Part shown: positions 9,509 to 22,907 of the stretch, one piece after another
How positions within the stretch are numbered: position 1 is the stretch's first letter
Layout: every line of letters begins with the position of its first letter
NCBI GenBank assembly: GCA_037957365.1
Contig: JARHVA010008347.1
Coordinates: 442,872-506,871, forward strand
Length of the DNA: 64,000 nucleotides
Reading direction: 5' to 3'
Source: Torreya grandis
Lineage: Eukaryota > Streptophyta > Pinopsida > Cupressales > Taxaceae
Made by a program: the position numbers and the translations under genes
Notes under the pieces: generated by a model
What the model was told of the DNA's origin: nothing
What the model saw: only the letters and a program-made list of their open reading frames with translations
Database searches by the model: none

Positions 9509-12331
9509 CCTCATAGACTCCTAGTTTGAGGGGGAATACCCTCCTCCCAGACTTAGGGCAATCAAACCTTGGCCATCAACACTCCATTTTTGTTCTATGG
9601 CTTATTGACATAAAGCCACATAATTAAAAAGGGCAAAATATAGACACTCAAAAATGTCCCCTTAACTAGTGTTTAATGTCACATCACCTTGGACCTATTC
9701 TCAACCCTTAGTTAACTATTTACCTAGTTAACTCACACTTAGACACATTTTATACACACCTAGATACCTTTTGAATCATCCCCTCCTTTGACCAATTTTA
9801 ACCCTTTTACACATAGGGCTCAACCATCGATGATTGACTAACCATTGATAGTTACCCTTAACCATTGATGGTCAAGTCCCCACTCCTGTAAGACTAAAAT
9901 CACATCCAACTATGGGTGAGATTACAAGGGAAAAAAAAACTTTTCCATGCACACCTCACAGCTTTCCTTCCATTGAAATGGCATCTTTATCATGACCTAA
10001 CTTAGAAACTCTCTCTTTCTCTACTTAGTAGTTTTGTGCTATAAATGTAAGGCTCTTGGAAGAAATGAGGATCCAAAATTTACATCTAGGCTCTCTTGTT
10101 TTCTTTGTGTAGGTTTTATCATCCCAAAACTCTATTTTCATGACCTTTTAAGGTTCAAGTATTGTTATTCTACCCAAATTTATTTTGGTTTTCAACTATC
10201 ATTCACTTGGCATCATATAGGTACCCTCCTTTTGATTTTAGTGTTTTCTTTCCTTTTCAAGTTTTCCTACATTACTCTGCTCATCTACACACCACACCTC
10301 ACCCCAAATATCCATAATTTTAACTCCTACCCATTATCTCCATCTTAATTTTCACAAAATTTTATAGGCAACCATCATTAGTTGCAGAAACTATCACCGA
10401 TTACCCCAACCATCACCAATTATCTAACCATCACTAGTCAGACCCAACCATCATTCGATCATACCTAATTGTCGATAGTCACTATTAGAAAAAATAAAAA
10501 ATTATTATTTTTTTCCTTTTTCACCTAATCAAACCCATGTTTCTATTCTTAACCTATCTGTAGACCCTACCTAGACCCTCTGAACCTAACCTTGGTACAC
10601 TTGTGCATGGTATTGACTCAATGTGTTATATCTTATATCAAATAGGTACATTATTTATTTTATTGTATATTTACTTTCTTATCATTTGAATTTAAGTATA
10701 TTTTGTTCTTTATATATATCATTTTTGAATTAATTATCTTAAAAATAGATTGATAGCCTTCTAGAAAGCCTTGTGTTTCTTAGATCTATCATACACTAGG
10801 CAATCCACTCAGTATATCATCTAACAAATCCTCTTCAAGTTTTCTTGTGATTTTCAAGTTATCATCCCTAGCCAAAAAGGAGTTCCCAAATTCATCTGAA
10901 TCAACATGTGTGTTATATAAGGTATTCATCTACACACCTTAATATTCAATTTCTTTTACCTACTTTCAAAACTAAAAAATGAAGGAAATAAATTGAAACA
11001 CAACATCAGGCTCATGTAAAAGTTCTCTTTGACAAAAAGGCAAAGGAAAGAGAATACTAAGTAGAAGATCTAGTTCTACTTTGGAATAATCATAGAGAAC
11101 CAAAATGAAATCATAGGAAATTTGATTCACTTTGGGTGTGGCCATTCAAAAACATACATTTTTACATTAATAATACTTTCTACCTAGTGTATCATAATGA
11201 AACTCATATACCATTGCCCTTCAATAGGAAATATTTGAAGGACTATTTTTAGTAAGAAATAGGTGGCCCTCTTTTGTATACATATAAATATAATTTTGGT
11301 TGTGTTTCCTTTTTGGCCTTTTTTTTTGGCTATTGTGTTCTTTCCTTTCCCAAAATTTCCCTTCTTTTTTCTTCATTCTATTGAGGGTTTCTATCTCAAA
11401 TAATCCCTATTATTTTGCCTAATAAAATTAGTTAATAAATATATAGCCATATGAGTTTTTTATAAATAATTTTTCCTATTCACCTCCAATTTCCTTTTAT
11501 TTTAAATGATGGTTTGCAAAAAATTAGATCATTCCATAGATTGTAGTCTTGCACAACTAAGAACATCATAGTCACTTAGCCTAATCTTGGTTAAGTTGGT
11601 TTTTAATAGATAATCATGGATAATATAAAAGACATTCTTCTCTCTTCACATTTCAATTTATGTATAAATACATAACTAAAATGCATTTATAGACACTATC
11701 CTTTTGGATATGTGAAACCACATATCAGGTTGAGTACCTGATACTTATATACAATGTCTTCCTACATGTGAAAGCACCTATTACCATAAGTACCTAATCC
11801 TCACATACACTATCCTTTGACATGTGACATCTCTTTGATGACTTGAGGACCCATCCCTTTATTAAAGATAAAAAATTCAAGATTTTTCAAATCTATCAAA
11901 GTTACTAATGAAGACTCTATTGCTTAATCGATAAAACATTGTCTTACAAAACCAAAAAATTCAATTTGTTTTCATTATTTGTAGTTTGAAAACCTATTTG
12001 GAGTTATTTATTAACATAATTTTTAAAAATGGATAAAAACCAATGGAAATTTAATTTTTAATAAATAGCTATTTTTTTTATCTGAACTTGAAATTGTCAT
12101 AATTTTAGAAAATTCATTTTTTTAATTAATTGATTATATTTTGATTAATTAAAAATTTATGGCTAAATTAACTTTTACCCTGAATTGTTTTAAAATACAT
12201 TTGAGCCTCCTATGTAAAAATCCATTAACATTACCTGTAATTTGTAAAAACCATTTAATTTTTATAAGTTGTGTAAACACACATTACTTTTCTAAAAGTT
12301 TTGAAAATTGCAATTTCCTTTTTCTTATCAA
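9509..12331. other. AT-rich non-coding DNA
   Basis: No gene, protein motif or LTR boundary could be supported. It includes palindrome cluster B (9824-10463). A weak tRNA-like stretch near 11912-11955 is too diverged to call. Confidence 0.6.
9824..10463. repeat. Dispersed palindromic motifs, cluster B
   Basis: CAACCATCGATGATTG (about 9823-9838), AACCATTGATAGTT and AACCATTGATGGTC (about 9840-9875). Then come repeated CAACCATCA-N-TTA/TCA units at 10371-10463, including CTAATTGTCGATAGTCAC. Same general type as cluster A. No PMD relic was found next to this one. Confidence 0.45.
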
Positions 12332-12510
12332 TTGAAATTGTAAAATCAATTTTATGTTTTATGCAATTTGTAATCTTATTTTAAATTTTTGTGTAATTTG
12401 TAAAATATTTTTTCTCTCGTGCAATTTGTAATTTTGTTTTGGGTTTCCATGCAATTTTTAGTTTTGTTTTTGATTCCCATTCAACTTGAAATTTTATTTT
12501 AGGTTTTTAT
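12332..12510. repeat. 30-bp degenerate minisatellite, about six copies
   Basis: Units start GCAATTTGTAAT and end GTTTTGGGTTTCCAT-like. Copies begin at about 12332, 12363, 12393, 12421, 12451 and 12481, almost all 30 bp (one 28, one 31). Divergence between units is high, so the array is old. It is non-coding in the plus frames inspected. Confidence 0.75.
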
Positions 12511-13740
12511 GAAAATTAAAAAATGGAATTAAAGCTTTGTGTAAATAGTAAAATATTTTTAATTTTCTCTTTTTTTGTGATTAAAAATTCTATTTTTACA
12601 AGTCATGAAAATTCATATCATACTTCTCCAAATCATGCAAATGCAAATCACATTTACAAAAGCTATGTAAATGTGAACTTCCACATTGTAATTATATTTT
12701 TCAATAGTACAAATTGTCATTACAAATTAAAGTCTCCTTTCATAGCTTGCATGTAAACTCATTCAATTTGTATACTAATCATGAAAATACAATTATTTTC
12801 TTAGGTGATGTTAAATGAAGTTTGTCTTCCCTTCTAAAATATGATTTCAAATTGCATGCTCAACTCTAATATTTTGAGCAATTTAAAACTTGAGTTTTCA
12901 TTCATATTTTAGCCATCATCTGTCAAGGAGAAATATGTTCAAGCTCATGGAAGGGAAGTGAATAAATAAAAAAAAAAGTTATTTTAATTTCTTTAACCAA
13001 GAAAAGGTCTTACAAGAGCTCTTAAGAAAAAGAGAGATTTGAATAATCCTTTTCATTCAGCGAATGGTTGTGCAAATTCACATAGGTTTTCAAAATAATG
13101 AATAAAGATTAGAATATTTTTTATTGATCCAAAAAAATATGGAGTGATACCAAAGGTGAATAGAGATTTTTAAAAAAAATTAGACATATGCCAAATGCCC
13201 TGCTCATGGAGGAAGGTGAAAATCTGCAGTCTTATCAAAATTTTGAGCTTCTATTCCTATTTATTCTTCTTACCAAGCCATACGACCTGTATAAAAGGAA
13301 TTTATAGAAGTTTTAAAGTGTTTTAAGAGTGATACATAAGTTTTATTGGCACTATACGTTTAGATGCATGCCCTCCAAATAAGCAGGGTTTTTGTTTAAA
13401 AAGCAATCTTTCATCAATTTTCTAATTTATTTTAGCCCGATGTAATTGTATGACTTAGTTAAGAACTCATTTTTGATAATTTAAAATTTTATTTTGGATT
13501 TTTACTATCAATATTTTTAGTTGTATGAATTCCATATCATTGATCATATGTTTAAGAGGGTGAATTAAAATTTAAAAAAAAAGAGAAGGCAAAAGTTTTG
13601 TGTTAAATTTTTTCATTTTCCAAAGTTGAAATTATTCATTTTAAAAATTGAATCATATGACCTAGGTGGAGTGGAGGAAGATGTTAGAAATATTGATATA
13701 TTTTTTATTTCATATGGGAAAAATTATGATTGTACAGACT
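12511..13740. other. AT-rich non-coding DNA
   Basis: Nothing supportable. Short open frames here are A/T-driven (Asn, Lys, Phe, Ile rich) and show no family resemblance. Confidence 0.6.
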
Positions 13741-13750
13741 ATATATATAT

Positions 13751-13797
<47 letters not shown>

Positions 13798-13850
13798 CAT
13801 ACATATATATATACATACATACATATATATATACATACATACATATATAT

Positions 13851-13912
<62 letters not shown>
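13741..13912. repeat. (TA)n microsatellite with a 20-bp TATA/CATACA higher-order unit
   Basis: About 172 bp. A central block repeats the 20-bp unit ACATATATATATACATACAT four times (about 13801-13880), flanked by plain TA runs. Tyr/Ile frames on both strands are artefacts of the repeat. Confidence 0.95.
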
Positions 13913-13915
<3 letters not shown>

Positions 13916-15207
13916 TGACAAGAGCAAATTTTGATCACCTTTTGAAAGGTACACGGTCATGTGATGCCCTTGAAGAAAGAAGTCTACATTCTCTTGGGAA
14001 AGCTAAGGGTTGATAAAAAAATTCTATTATTTTTAAATTGCATAAATTTTAAAAACCATAGTGTAAATTATTTTCTCTAGAAATTTGATAAAAACCATAT
14101 TTCTTTTGACAAGCTCATAATTTCAATTTTTTTTATAAAAATCATTTGGAAATTTATTTTTAATATTTTGGTTGAATCGAGAATAAGGAAAAATATTTTA
14201 AAAATTGAAAACAAAATTTTCATAATTTATTTTTCAATTCATTTCCATTTGCTGATAAAGTTTGTTAAATAGACAACATAAATAAATTTTGTAGTTACAA
14301 CTGCGAGTGATAAAATTGGTCAGAGGAAAGTTGAATTTCATATAGGTAGCATTAAAAACATGCTAGAGTAAATTTCAAAAACAATTAATGAGTAAAGAAT
14401 TCCATTTTAAATTAAATCACTTATTTTTCCTTTATGTTATTTAATTTGGTCAGTTTTGCAAATAAGAAGTTTTTTTTACAAATATTCCAAATTATTAGTT
14501 TTCTTTCAAAAGTTTATGTCTTCATCTCTTATTTAAAAAAAATATATTTTGAGTAAAGTCAAATAAATCATGGAGTATCAATTTCAACTCTTGATGCATT
14601 CTTCACCATTGGATTCCAATATTGGAAATATCACTGACATCGATCTAGGTCACATTGACTTAGATGAGTTTTGATAATGAATAAACATAGTGCATAAGAT
14701 GGATTTTGGTCAAATTATTGGTGATATTGGATTAACACAGGTGAAAACATTCCCAATGTTATATAGTCTCCTAAGCTATTTTTCATCATGGAAAACAACT
14801 ATAACTTAGAGACAAGGGAGGTAAGAGATTCACAGGGGGAATTGGTAGTGAGTATTGTTTAAGAGAAACTTGAAAATGTTTTTCATCTTATAGATCATGA
14901 AATATTTGTGTATCTCAACTAGATTCCTCCCAAAACATTTCAGATGATAATAGTATGGCATGTGCTAAACACATCAATGATGAATGGTTGACTAAGCCAA
15001 AACATTCCTTGAAATGGATTTTAGAAAATATTTAAAGATGAAATTTAAAAAATGAGATAAATGACATGATTAAATTGTTGTATATAATAGTGGAAAATCA
15101 AATGGAAAATAAATTTCAAACATGGATGTATAGATTCATTTGGATCATCCTCTAAAATAATCAATATATCAATTTAGGGGAAATTGATCAATAATGCCAT
15201 TCATAAC
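13913..15207. other. AT-rich non-coding DNA
   Basis: No gene, element terminus or motif supported. It ends at the LINE target duplication. Confidence 0.6.
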
Positions 15208-15297
15208 AAACTCATGGAGGTGGGACACATATGAAGAAAGAGAATAGGAATAAAATAATTAACAAGAGGAGGAATAACGGGCCCTTGAGAGCTCTAC

Positions 15298-16506
15298 ATG
15301 AAAAATTTGAAATTGGTTTTTTCTCACCTTGTAGGGCCCTTGAGTGCGACTAGAGTGTTCATGAATCCAATGGAGGTTGCTACCAGTGGTAGTGCCTTTG
15401 GGGACCTGATCAAGAATCTGATAGAGGATATTTCATCCAACAGATGGAAGAAAGCGCTAATAAGTGAAAATACATGTCCCTCTAAAAGCATGTCAAGCCT
15501 CCCTGTTTCCACTGAAGGCATGGCCCTAAATATCCCAGATGATCTAGTGGAGGAAATCATGGCATCTATGGACCTTGTGTTAGTAGGTAAGTTTTTCTCA
15601 TTCCATCCCAATATTGAAATGGTAAGGAAATGGGTTCTATCTAGGTGGAAAGGTAAGGGTAGTGTATCAATCACTGTCATGGCAAGAGGTCTATTCCTTT
15701 TTAGATTTACGAATAGGGAGGACATGATAGCTACTCTTGCTGGAAGACCATGGCTATATGGCCCACATTCTCTTGCCTTATGCTCGTGGAAACCAGGATT
15801 TGATCCTAATGTGGACCTTAATAAGTCTACTCCTGCTTGGGTAAGACTGCCATGGTTCCCATTGGAATTTTGGGATGAAAAAATCTTCACAGCTATTGGC
15901 AATTCTATTGGCCAATATGTCACTATAGATCACACAACCATAACAAAGTCTAGATGTGTGTATGCTAGATTATGTGTCAATGTTGAAATTAATAAGACTC
16001 TCCCTATGTCCATAGAGCTAAAATCTAAATATGGGATTTGGACTGAGCTGATCACATATGAAAATGCTACCACTTTTTGTCAAATATATAAAAGAAAGGG
16101 ACATTTAATGACACAATGAAAAGCAAAGAAAATGAGAAGGAAATATGATTCCCTGATTGAAGGGGAGGATCAGTCTCTCAATCACAAAAAGACTGGCAAG
16201 CAGGGAATGGGGAGCAATGCGGAAACCCCTAATAATACAGAAAAGGTAGAGGAGGAGATGGGCAAGGAGGATATCTCTGGTAATGGGGGAAAAGTTGTCC
16301 TAAAGGAAAATAAAGTATCAGATGATAGTCAGAAGGCTTTATTAGACACAGCTAACCCTTTAGACAAACAGACTAATATGTTTAAGGAAGGTGAAATAGG
16401 TACCCAATGGATGGAGGAAGACAATATAGAAGACAAAGTTTCAAGAGATGGACAGGAAAAGCTAACTCCAGAAATATATCCTACTAAAGGAGAAGTAGAC
16501 TTATAG
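15298..16506 (+). pseudogene. LINE ORF1, DUF4283 gag-like protein with broken zinc knuckle
   Basis: RNA-binding ORF1 protein of plant L1 elements. The DUF4283 region covers about residues 80-240 and includes FRFTNREDMIATLAGRPW and the WVRLPWFPLEFWDE block, typical of this family. A CCHC knuckle at residues 262-275 is degenerate: the second Cys is Tyr (FCQIYKRKGH) and the last Cys position is the TGA at 16117-16119. Beyond that stop the same frame continues (16120-16506) as a Lys/Glu-rich tail, so one nonsense change splits the gene. The start at 15298 is the first ATG after the element 5' end; 15361 is a possible alternative. Confidence 0.82.
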
Positions 16507-16778
16507 TTAAACACAGACATTTTCCATGCTTTGCAAGTTAGAGACCAAGTAGGAAATTATTTAGCAATAGATGAAATAGGTCAAAATGGTAGTAATGAAC
16601 AGGAGGAATGGGTTACCCCAAATAAAAAGAATTGAAAAGGTAAAAAATCTACAGATATTGGCACTAATCCCAAACAAGAGAGACCAACCCTAAGAGAAAC
16701 AAGACAAAGAGATATTTCTAGGGAGATTGCCAATGGTAAACATAAAACACTAGAGACCCATCCCCTCAAACCCTCTAA

Positions 16779-19700
16779 ATGAGAATCTTATCTTGGAACC
16801 TGAGGGGCCTTAACAGTCCTTTAAAATAGTTTGAGGTTAAAAACTACATTTTAGATAATAAATCAGATATTTTATTACTCCAAGAAGTTAAGATGAATGA
16901 GGAGAGTTATAGGAAAATTGCTGACTACATATGGCCTAAGGCGGATTTTTGCATTAGTCTAGCTAAAAGGGCATCAGGGGGGATTGTAACTATGTGGAAT
17001 AGTGCTAAAATTAAAGGCTATCTTATGGCTTATAATAAGCACTTCTTGATTATCAATTTCTCTTTCAACTCCTTGAACTGGTTGTCGATCAATGTCTACG
17101 GACCAAATAACAAAGCATTGAGGTAGAATTTATGGATAGACTTGAGCAGTTTTAGGAATAATTCCTAGAACACTAGATGGATGGTAGCTAGAGATTTTAA
17201 CACTCTTCTATACCCTTTTGAAAAATATGGTGGGATTATTGATTATTTGGACAGCATGTTTGACTTTGCCAAATTTATTAATGACTGGGGATTATTGGAT
17301 ATAGAACTGTAAAACCAAAATTTTACCTGGTCCAATAGAAGAAGAGGAGATCAATTGATCTAGGTTAAGTTAGACATATTTCTTATCTCAAGTAACTAAA
17401 ATGATTATCATAATATGCATGTGCAGGCTTTTCCTAGAACCATGTCTGACCATTGCCCGATCTTCCTCAATTAGAGAGAACAGGGATAATCTGGACCTTC
17501 CCCATTCCATTTTGAAGCTATATGGATCAAACACAAAGACTTTAGACAAATGGTGGCCCAATGGTGGAAAATTCCTATTCAGGGCACTCCTTTGTTCAGA
17601 ATAGTAAAAAAACTCTAGCATATTAAACAAGAAGTTTATGGATGGAATAAATATAGCTTTGGGCAGGTCTTTCAGTAGAAGAAAAACATAGTGGGAAAAC
17701 TCAAAGATATTTAGCAACAGATGGCTCAAGGGGATGATTCTGAAGACACTTTAGAAGAAGATAATGTATTGTCTTCAGAATGGAAGAATCTTATGGAAAG
17801 AGAAGAGTTTTTTGGAAATAGAAATCTCATGTTCAGTGGCTTAAAGACACTGATAGGAACACTGCCTTATTTCATCTCTTGGCCATGAAACATAGGAAGG
17901 CCAACTCAATAACGAAGCTAGTTCTAGATAATGGTGACATTATAACCAAAGACAATGAGATAGGAGAAAAACCCAGGGCTTTCTTTCATAATCTATTCAT
18001 TGAAGAAAATAATGATGATGGGAATGATAGACCTATGAACCAATTCATTGATAAAATCCCCTGTTTGATAACTGAAGAGGATAATTTGGAGATATTAAAG
18101 CCTATATCCGAGGAAGAAGTCCATGATATTTTATTTTCCATGGGTGCATTCAAAGTCCCAAGTCCTGATGGCTTCCCTCCTATATTCTTTCAAGAATATT
18201 GGGAGATAGTAGGAGTGGATCTTACGGCTGCTATTCTTGATTTTTTTAGATTAGGTAAACTTTTGAAACAAGTTAATAATACCTTCATAGTACTTGTTCC
18301 TAAAAAATCACAACCTACCCACCTTAATAATTCTAGGCCCATTAGTCTATGCAACACTATTTATAAGTTATGTACTAAAGTGTTGGTTATGAGGATTCAA
18401 ACTTTACTATATAAAATTATTTCTCCTACACAAAAAGGTTTCATCTCAGGCAGGCAGATTGTTGATGCTGTGATCACCACACATGAGACTATCCACTCCA
18501 TGGATAAGAGCATCCCTGGTATGGCTCTCAAGATAGATATTTCTAAAGCTTATGATAGAGTCTCATGGACGTTTCTATTCCAAGTCATCAAAAAATTTGG
18601 GTTTAATGATAAAATGTCTTGCTTGATATGGAAAGTTATCTCTTTTACAAAAATTTTGGTTCTGGTAAATGGTGTATCGAGAGGTTTTTTCTCATCTTTG
18701 AGAGGAATTCGCTAGGGAGACCCTCTCTCCCCATACTTATTAATTATTATGGTAGAGGAACTAGCAAGATACAAGCATATATAACATCAAAAAAGTTAGT
18801 GGGCATCAAACCTACCTCCTCCCTTTATCTTATGGTGGTACAACAGTTTATGGATGATACCATCTTTTTTGGCATCTCATCGGTGATTGAAGCTAGAAGA
18901 TGGAAGAATATCTTATATAATTATGCCATAGAGTCTAGACAAAGGATAAATTTCCAAAAATTTAATGTGTATTTCTTTAACACTCCTAATGACCTTAGAC
19001 ATATAATCATTGATATATTAGAATGTGCTGAAGCTGCTCTACCAGCTACCTACCTGGGTCTCCCACTCATGATCAAAGAGGTATCTCTTGGTTTTTGGAA
19101 TGGAATTGTGGAAAGAACATAGAGGAAACTTCTTGGTTGGAAAGGGAAACTCCTCAGCAGTGTTGGTAAACTGCAACTTCTTCGGGCCTCATTGCATGGT
19201 ATTCTTACATATTTCCTATCTCTTTAAAAAATTATTACGTACTTTGCTGACAAACTGGAATAGATTCAAAGAAAATTTTTATGGATGGGGGTGGAAGACA
19301 AAAAAATAATGTCCTTAGTTAGACGAGAAAAAGTGTGTCTTCCAAAATCTCATGGTGGACTCAATATTAGGTCTATCAGGAACATGAACAAAGCCCTTCT
19401 CTCAAAAATTAGTTGGAACCTAATCCATAAAAATAATGATTGGGGGGAAATAATGTATGCCAAATACATGCATGGAAATGATAATTCTAACTTTCTTCAA
19501 CAAATGGGATTACCCCTGGGATCTGTGATATGGAATAAAATGCTAAAAAGTAGAAGCCTTCTTAAGTAGGGAATTAGATGGAAACTTGGAAATGGTTGGC
19601 ATATTAAATTTTGGGATGATATATAGTTAAAGGAAAAGGCTCTCATCTCACAAGGAAACTATGGAGAGATTGTTGACTTGGCTACTCAATTTTTTGGAAA

Positions 19701-20911
19701 TCAAGTCAGTGATTATATGGAAAATAATAATGGGATGTAGAGCTGGAAAAATCTATTGGACTGTTGTGATCACCAGGCTAAGATTTTCCCTAGAGTGAGG
19801 GAGATCTATCAGTGTATTCAGGAGATCGGAATCCCTCTCTTCCCCTATAAAGATGAATAGTACTAGTGGCCAGATAAGAATGGATCATTTTCTATCAAGT
19901 CTGCCTACCATCTGCTCATTCTTGAGGCTCAGAATAAAGATGTATGGAAAAAGGTTTGGAGTTATAAACTTATTCCAAAAATTAACATGTTCTGGTGGGC
20001 TACTACTCACAACAAAATCCTAACTCATAATAATCTTCAAAAGAGAGGGTTTACCCTGGTTAATAGATGTTTTTTGTGTGGTTCAAAAGAGGAATCAATG
20101 TCACACCTCTTCATCCACTATGATTTTGCCTAGGAATTATGGGGTATAATACTTAATAACTTTGGTATTGAATGGGTCTATAATTTTGACCTTAAAGAAG
20201 TAATCCTTAGCTGGAATCCAACCTTCACACATCCTTGGCTTATGGAATTATGGAAGAAAACTCTACCATGTTTGAGTTGGATTTTGTGGAAAGAGCGCAA
20301 CCACAAAATTTTTAGGGACACTGCTAGAAATGCATCTCAGGTGTTTCACTCTTTTACTAAGACCCTTATCGAAAGTGTCACCACAGCCTAGATTCATGCT
20401 ACGGAGAAACCCCTATCTCAAATTGAAAACCAAATTGTAGCTAAATGGAAGGTTTTAAACTAGATCCCTAAGCATAATAACTCCAAAATCCTATAGAGAC
20501 TAAATACTAAATGGATTTCCCCAAAGCCTAATTGGATGACACTCAACTTTGATGGGGCATCCAATTCAGATGGTAAAGCTAGTGGAGGAGGAATTATAAG
20601 GAATGATAAAGGATGGATGATTGTTGTCTATGTTGGTGGAATAGGAAGCTAGAGAAATAACTATACTAAAGCAATGGCTCTCCTATGGGGGTTAAAATTG
20701 GCTATATCCCTACGAATAAGGAACTTGAGTATACAAGGAGACTCTAAAATGGTCATAGATGTTATTAATAAAGCATCAAATATGGGAATTAAGCTAAGAG
20801 ATATCATTATAGATATTCAAATTATTTTGTAGAATTTCTCTAGAATGGAGATTTATCATATTTATAGAGAGGGAAACAGTGTAGATGATCCTTGTGCCAA
20901 TCATGGTCAAT
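16779..20911 (+). pseudogene. LINE ORF2: endonuclease, reverse transcriptase, zf-RVT, RNase H
   Basis: It begins ATG AGA ATC TTA, reading MRILSWNLRGLNSPLK, the usual start of the AP-type endonuclease. DILLLQEVKM and the catalytic SDHCPI (17445) follow. The RT spans about 18100-19120, with SPDGFPPIFF, SRPISLCNTIYK, QKGFISGRQI, KIDISKAYDRVSW and FMDD (18847-18858). The expected GIRQGDPLSPYL reads GIR*GDPLSPYL (18715). The zf-RVT zinc region is at about 19990-20150 (CFLCGSKEESMSHLF). RNase H is at 20530-20911: NFDGAS (Asp at 20551) and GDSK are kept, but the catalytic Glu position reads Lys (NYTKAMALLWGL). Frames change between 17480 and 17876, near 18770, and again near 19100-19290. Inactive. 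Confidence 0.9.
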
Positions 20912-21040
20912 AATTTTTAGGTTAGAGGGTGTGGGGCAAGGTGTTCATATTCCCTTAAACATTAGGGATATTATTCAAAATGAGATGACTTGTCAAGGAT
21001 GAGGTGAAACTATGACAAGGATAGCTCTTGGAGGTGGTCC

Positions 21041-22708
21041 ATGTGGAGGGGGCCATCATGGATCTCAGAACTTGATAACTTTTGTACTCTTCTGACAATC
21101 ATTCATGACTTATTGTATCAAGAGGTTAAGGCACATGGGCATCATTATGAAGATCAATGGGAAATGATTTCCAAGCATGGGAGTAGACAACATCATCTCT
21201 GTAGGGTATTTCAAATAATGAGCCATCACATCTCCATTATGCATAAGTGGAAGCAAGGGTTAGTAACCATTTTAGAGTTGAAGACTGAATTTAATAACTC
21301 CACGAGTTGGGCCTAAAGAATCCAAGATGGGAGGAGACCGAATTCAAACTAAACCAGTCTCCTACTGTGGATTCAAAGATAATCTACTGGTTTGGCATTA
21401 TTGTAAAGAAGGGGGTATCAACCCATATCTGGAAAGGCTTAATGGTTTTGACGAAAACTTGTCTGAGTAATTTGTTAGATCCTGGTTAAATAGGTGGGTC
21501 ATGATTGGTGTAATCAATTTTGAAATATTTGAAAAAGTGATTGCTATGGCCATAGGAATGACCATGCAAGGTATAAAGCTTCAAAGGAAAACAAAAATTA
21601 AGGATCTTTCAAGCCATAAACTGTTCCTGGGAGAGGGAGAAAAACTCATCCCTTATCAAGGAGGATTCAAGCGTGCTATACTACCTAAGCCATGGGACAG
21701 AGTGTGATTCATTCTCATGAAGTACTTCATGCTCAAAGGTTGATTTACCAAGTTTTAAAATTACCATCTTCCTCTGTTAAATCACTTCAGACGTAATGCT
21801 ATTATTAGTTTTCCTTTTTACTTGCTCTCCTCTTTAGAACACTTTGTCCTTAGGGTGAGAGCAAAAATGTCTAAAAATCCAGACATGAACCCTATTCCCC
21901 TACACCAGGGCCTCAATTTCTACTTATACAACTTTTACTGAGCCCTTGATCCATCCAAGACTATTAGAATTGATAGTGGTGACATTCCTTCCAATCTAGT
22001 GTTAGGTGATGCTATTGATGAGTCCTATTTTTCCTTGCTCCTACCAAAACAAAAGATGTTTCTTTCTCCACCCCAGAAGAAACCCCTGTTGACACCCCTA
22101 GCTCCTTGGTGAGTAAGAAGGGTAAGAAGAGGAAGGTTGATGAGGAGGAAGAGAATATTAGGGAAACCATGGAGGGGACCCACAAAAATTTGGGTAGGGC
22201 CATGGGGGGCCAAGGTGGCAAATCTTATAAGTTTTCCAAAGTTAATAAAGAAGGCTTCTCCTCTGGAGTTTGCAAGTTAGGGAGGATTGTTGGTAAGCTC
22301 ACCCCAAAGGCCAAACTTATTGATTATTTAGAAATCACTTCAGAGGAAGCAACCTAGGAGGAAGATTATAAGGAGCTAGAAATATAAGAAATTTTTGAGG
22401 ACATAGGAGGGAAGAGGGAGGCTAGGGATTTTGAGGTTAATGAGGTGCATGGTGTTGACACTATGGAAACTACTGATAATAAGGGGAAAATGTATGTCAA
22501 GGAAGCTGGCAAGGAAATAGAGAATGAGACTGATTGTAAATCTAAAATTGGGGCCTTGAAGGATCGTATTCAGAAGCTGGAGTAGAATTTCACCAAGGGA
22601 CTCTGGAATACAATTCTCCTAAACATGTCTATGATGAATGAAGTGGATAATACTGGGCCTGCTGACAATGTAGAGAATACTAAGAAACTTAATGATCTTC
22701 TCAAATAA
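21041..22708 (+). pseudogene. LINE ORF3, unrecognised third reading frame
   Basis: Between the end of RNase H and the 3' UTR, coding-like sequence runs in pieces: 21041-21316, 21307-21489, 21501-22050 (one frame with four stops) and 22070-22708. Readable features include VINFEIFEKVIAMAIGM, GGFKRAILPKPWDRV, then LHQGLNFYLYNFY and SGDIPSNLVLGDAIDES. A basic cluster KKGKKRKV (22115-22138) resembles a nuclear localisation signal and is followed by EEEE. A Lys/Glu-rich possible coiled coil leads to the last stop at 22706. I do not recognise the family. It lies inside the LINE target duplication, so it is part of the mobilised unit. It could be a captured gene, a lineage-specific third ORF or a 3' transduction. 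No function is claimed. Confidence 0.55.
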
Positions 22709-22907
22709 ATGATTATGTAAGGAGAGACCCCTCTAACTCTGGTCTTTCCATTTCTTGTTTTCTTATTTTTGTGTCTATTGGTTCTCAACTGGTGTCGTCG
22801 TCCCTAAAGGCATATTTTGTTTGATTGCCTTCTTGTCTTTTTTGCTCTATGAAGGGTTCGACCCCTAGTTTGCTACCTTACCTTATCAAAAATAAACTCA
22901 TGGAGGT

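Larger units (their letters stand above)
15222..22893 (+). mobile_element. Full-length but decayed L1-type LINE with three reading frames
   Basis: It is bounded by a perfect 14-bp target duplication AAACTCATGGAGGT (15208-15221 and 22894-22907). It carries ORF1 (DUF4283 type), ORF2 (endonuclease, RT, zf-RVT, RNase H) and about 1.7 kb of additional decayed coding sequence (ORF3). A short pyrimidine-rich 3' UTR (22709-22893) ends TTATCAAAAAT. The 7672-bp length is long for a plant L1 because of the extra frame. The duplication encloses all three frames, so ORF3 was mobilised with the rest. Many stops and at least three frameshifts make it inactive. Confidence 0.88.

Noticed and set aside
11905..11960. 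tRNA-Val-like segment with TTACAA loop
   Set aside because: Stems do not pair and boxes are too diverged; it could be chance in AT-rich DNA.
13626..14013. Several Tyr/Ile-rich ORFs on both strands
   Set aside because: They are translations of the TA/CATA microsatellite.
15324..15923. 199-codon minus-strand ORF opposite LINE ORF1
   Set aside because: It is the antisense shadow of the DUF4283 coding region.
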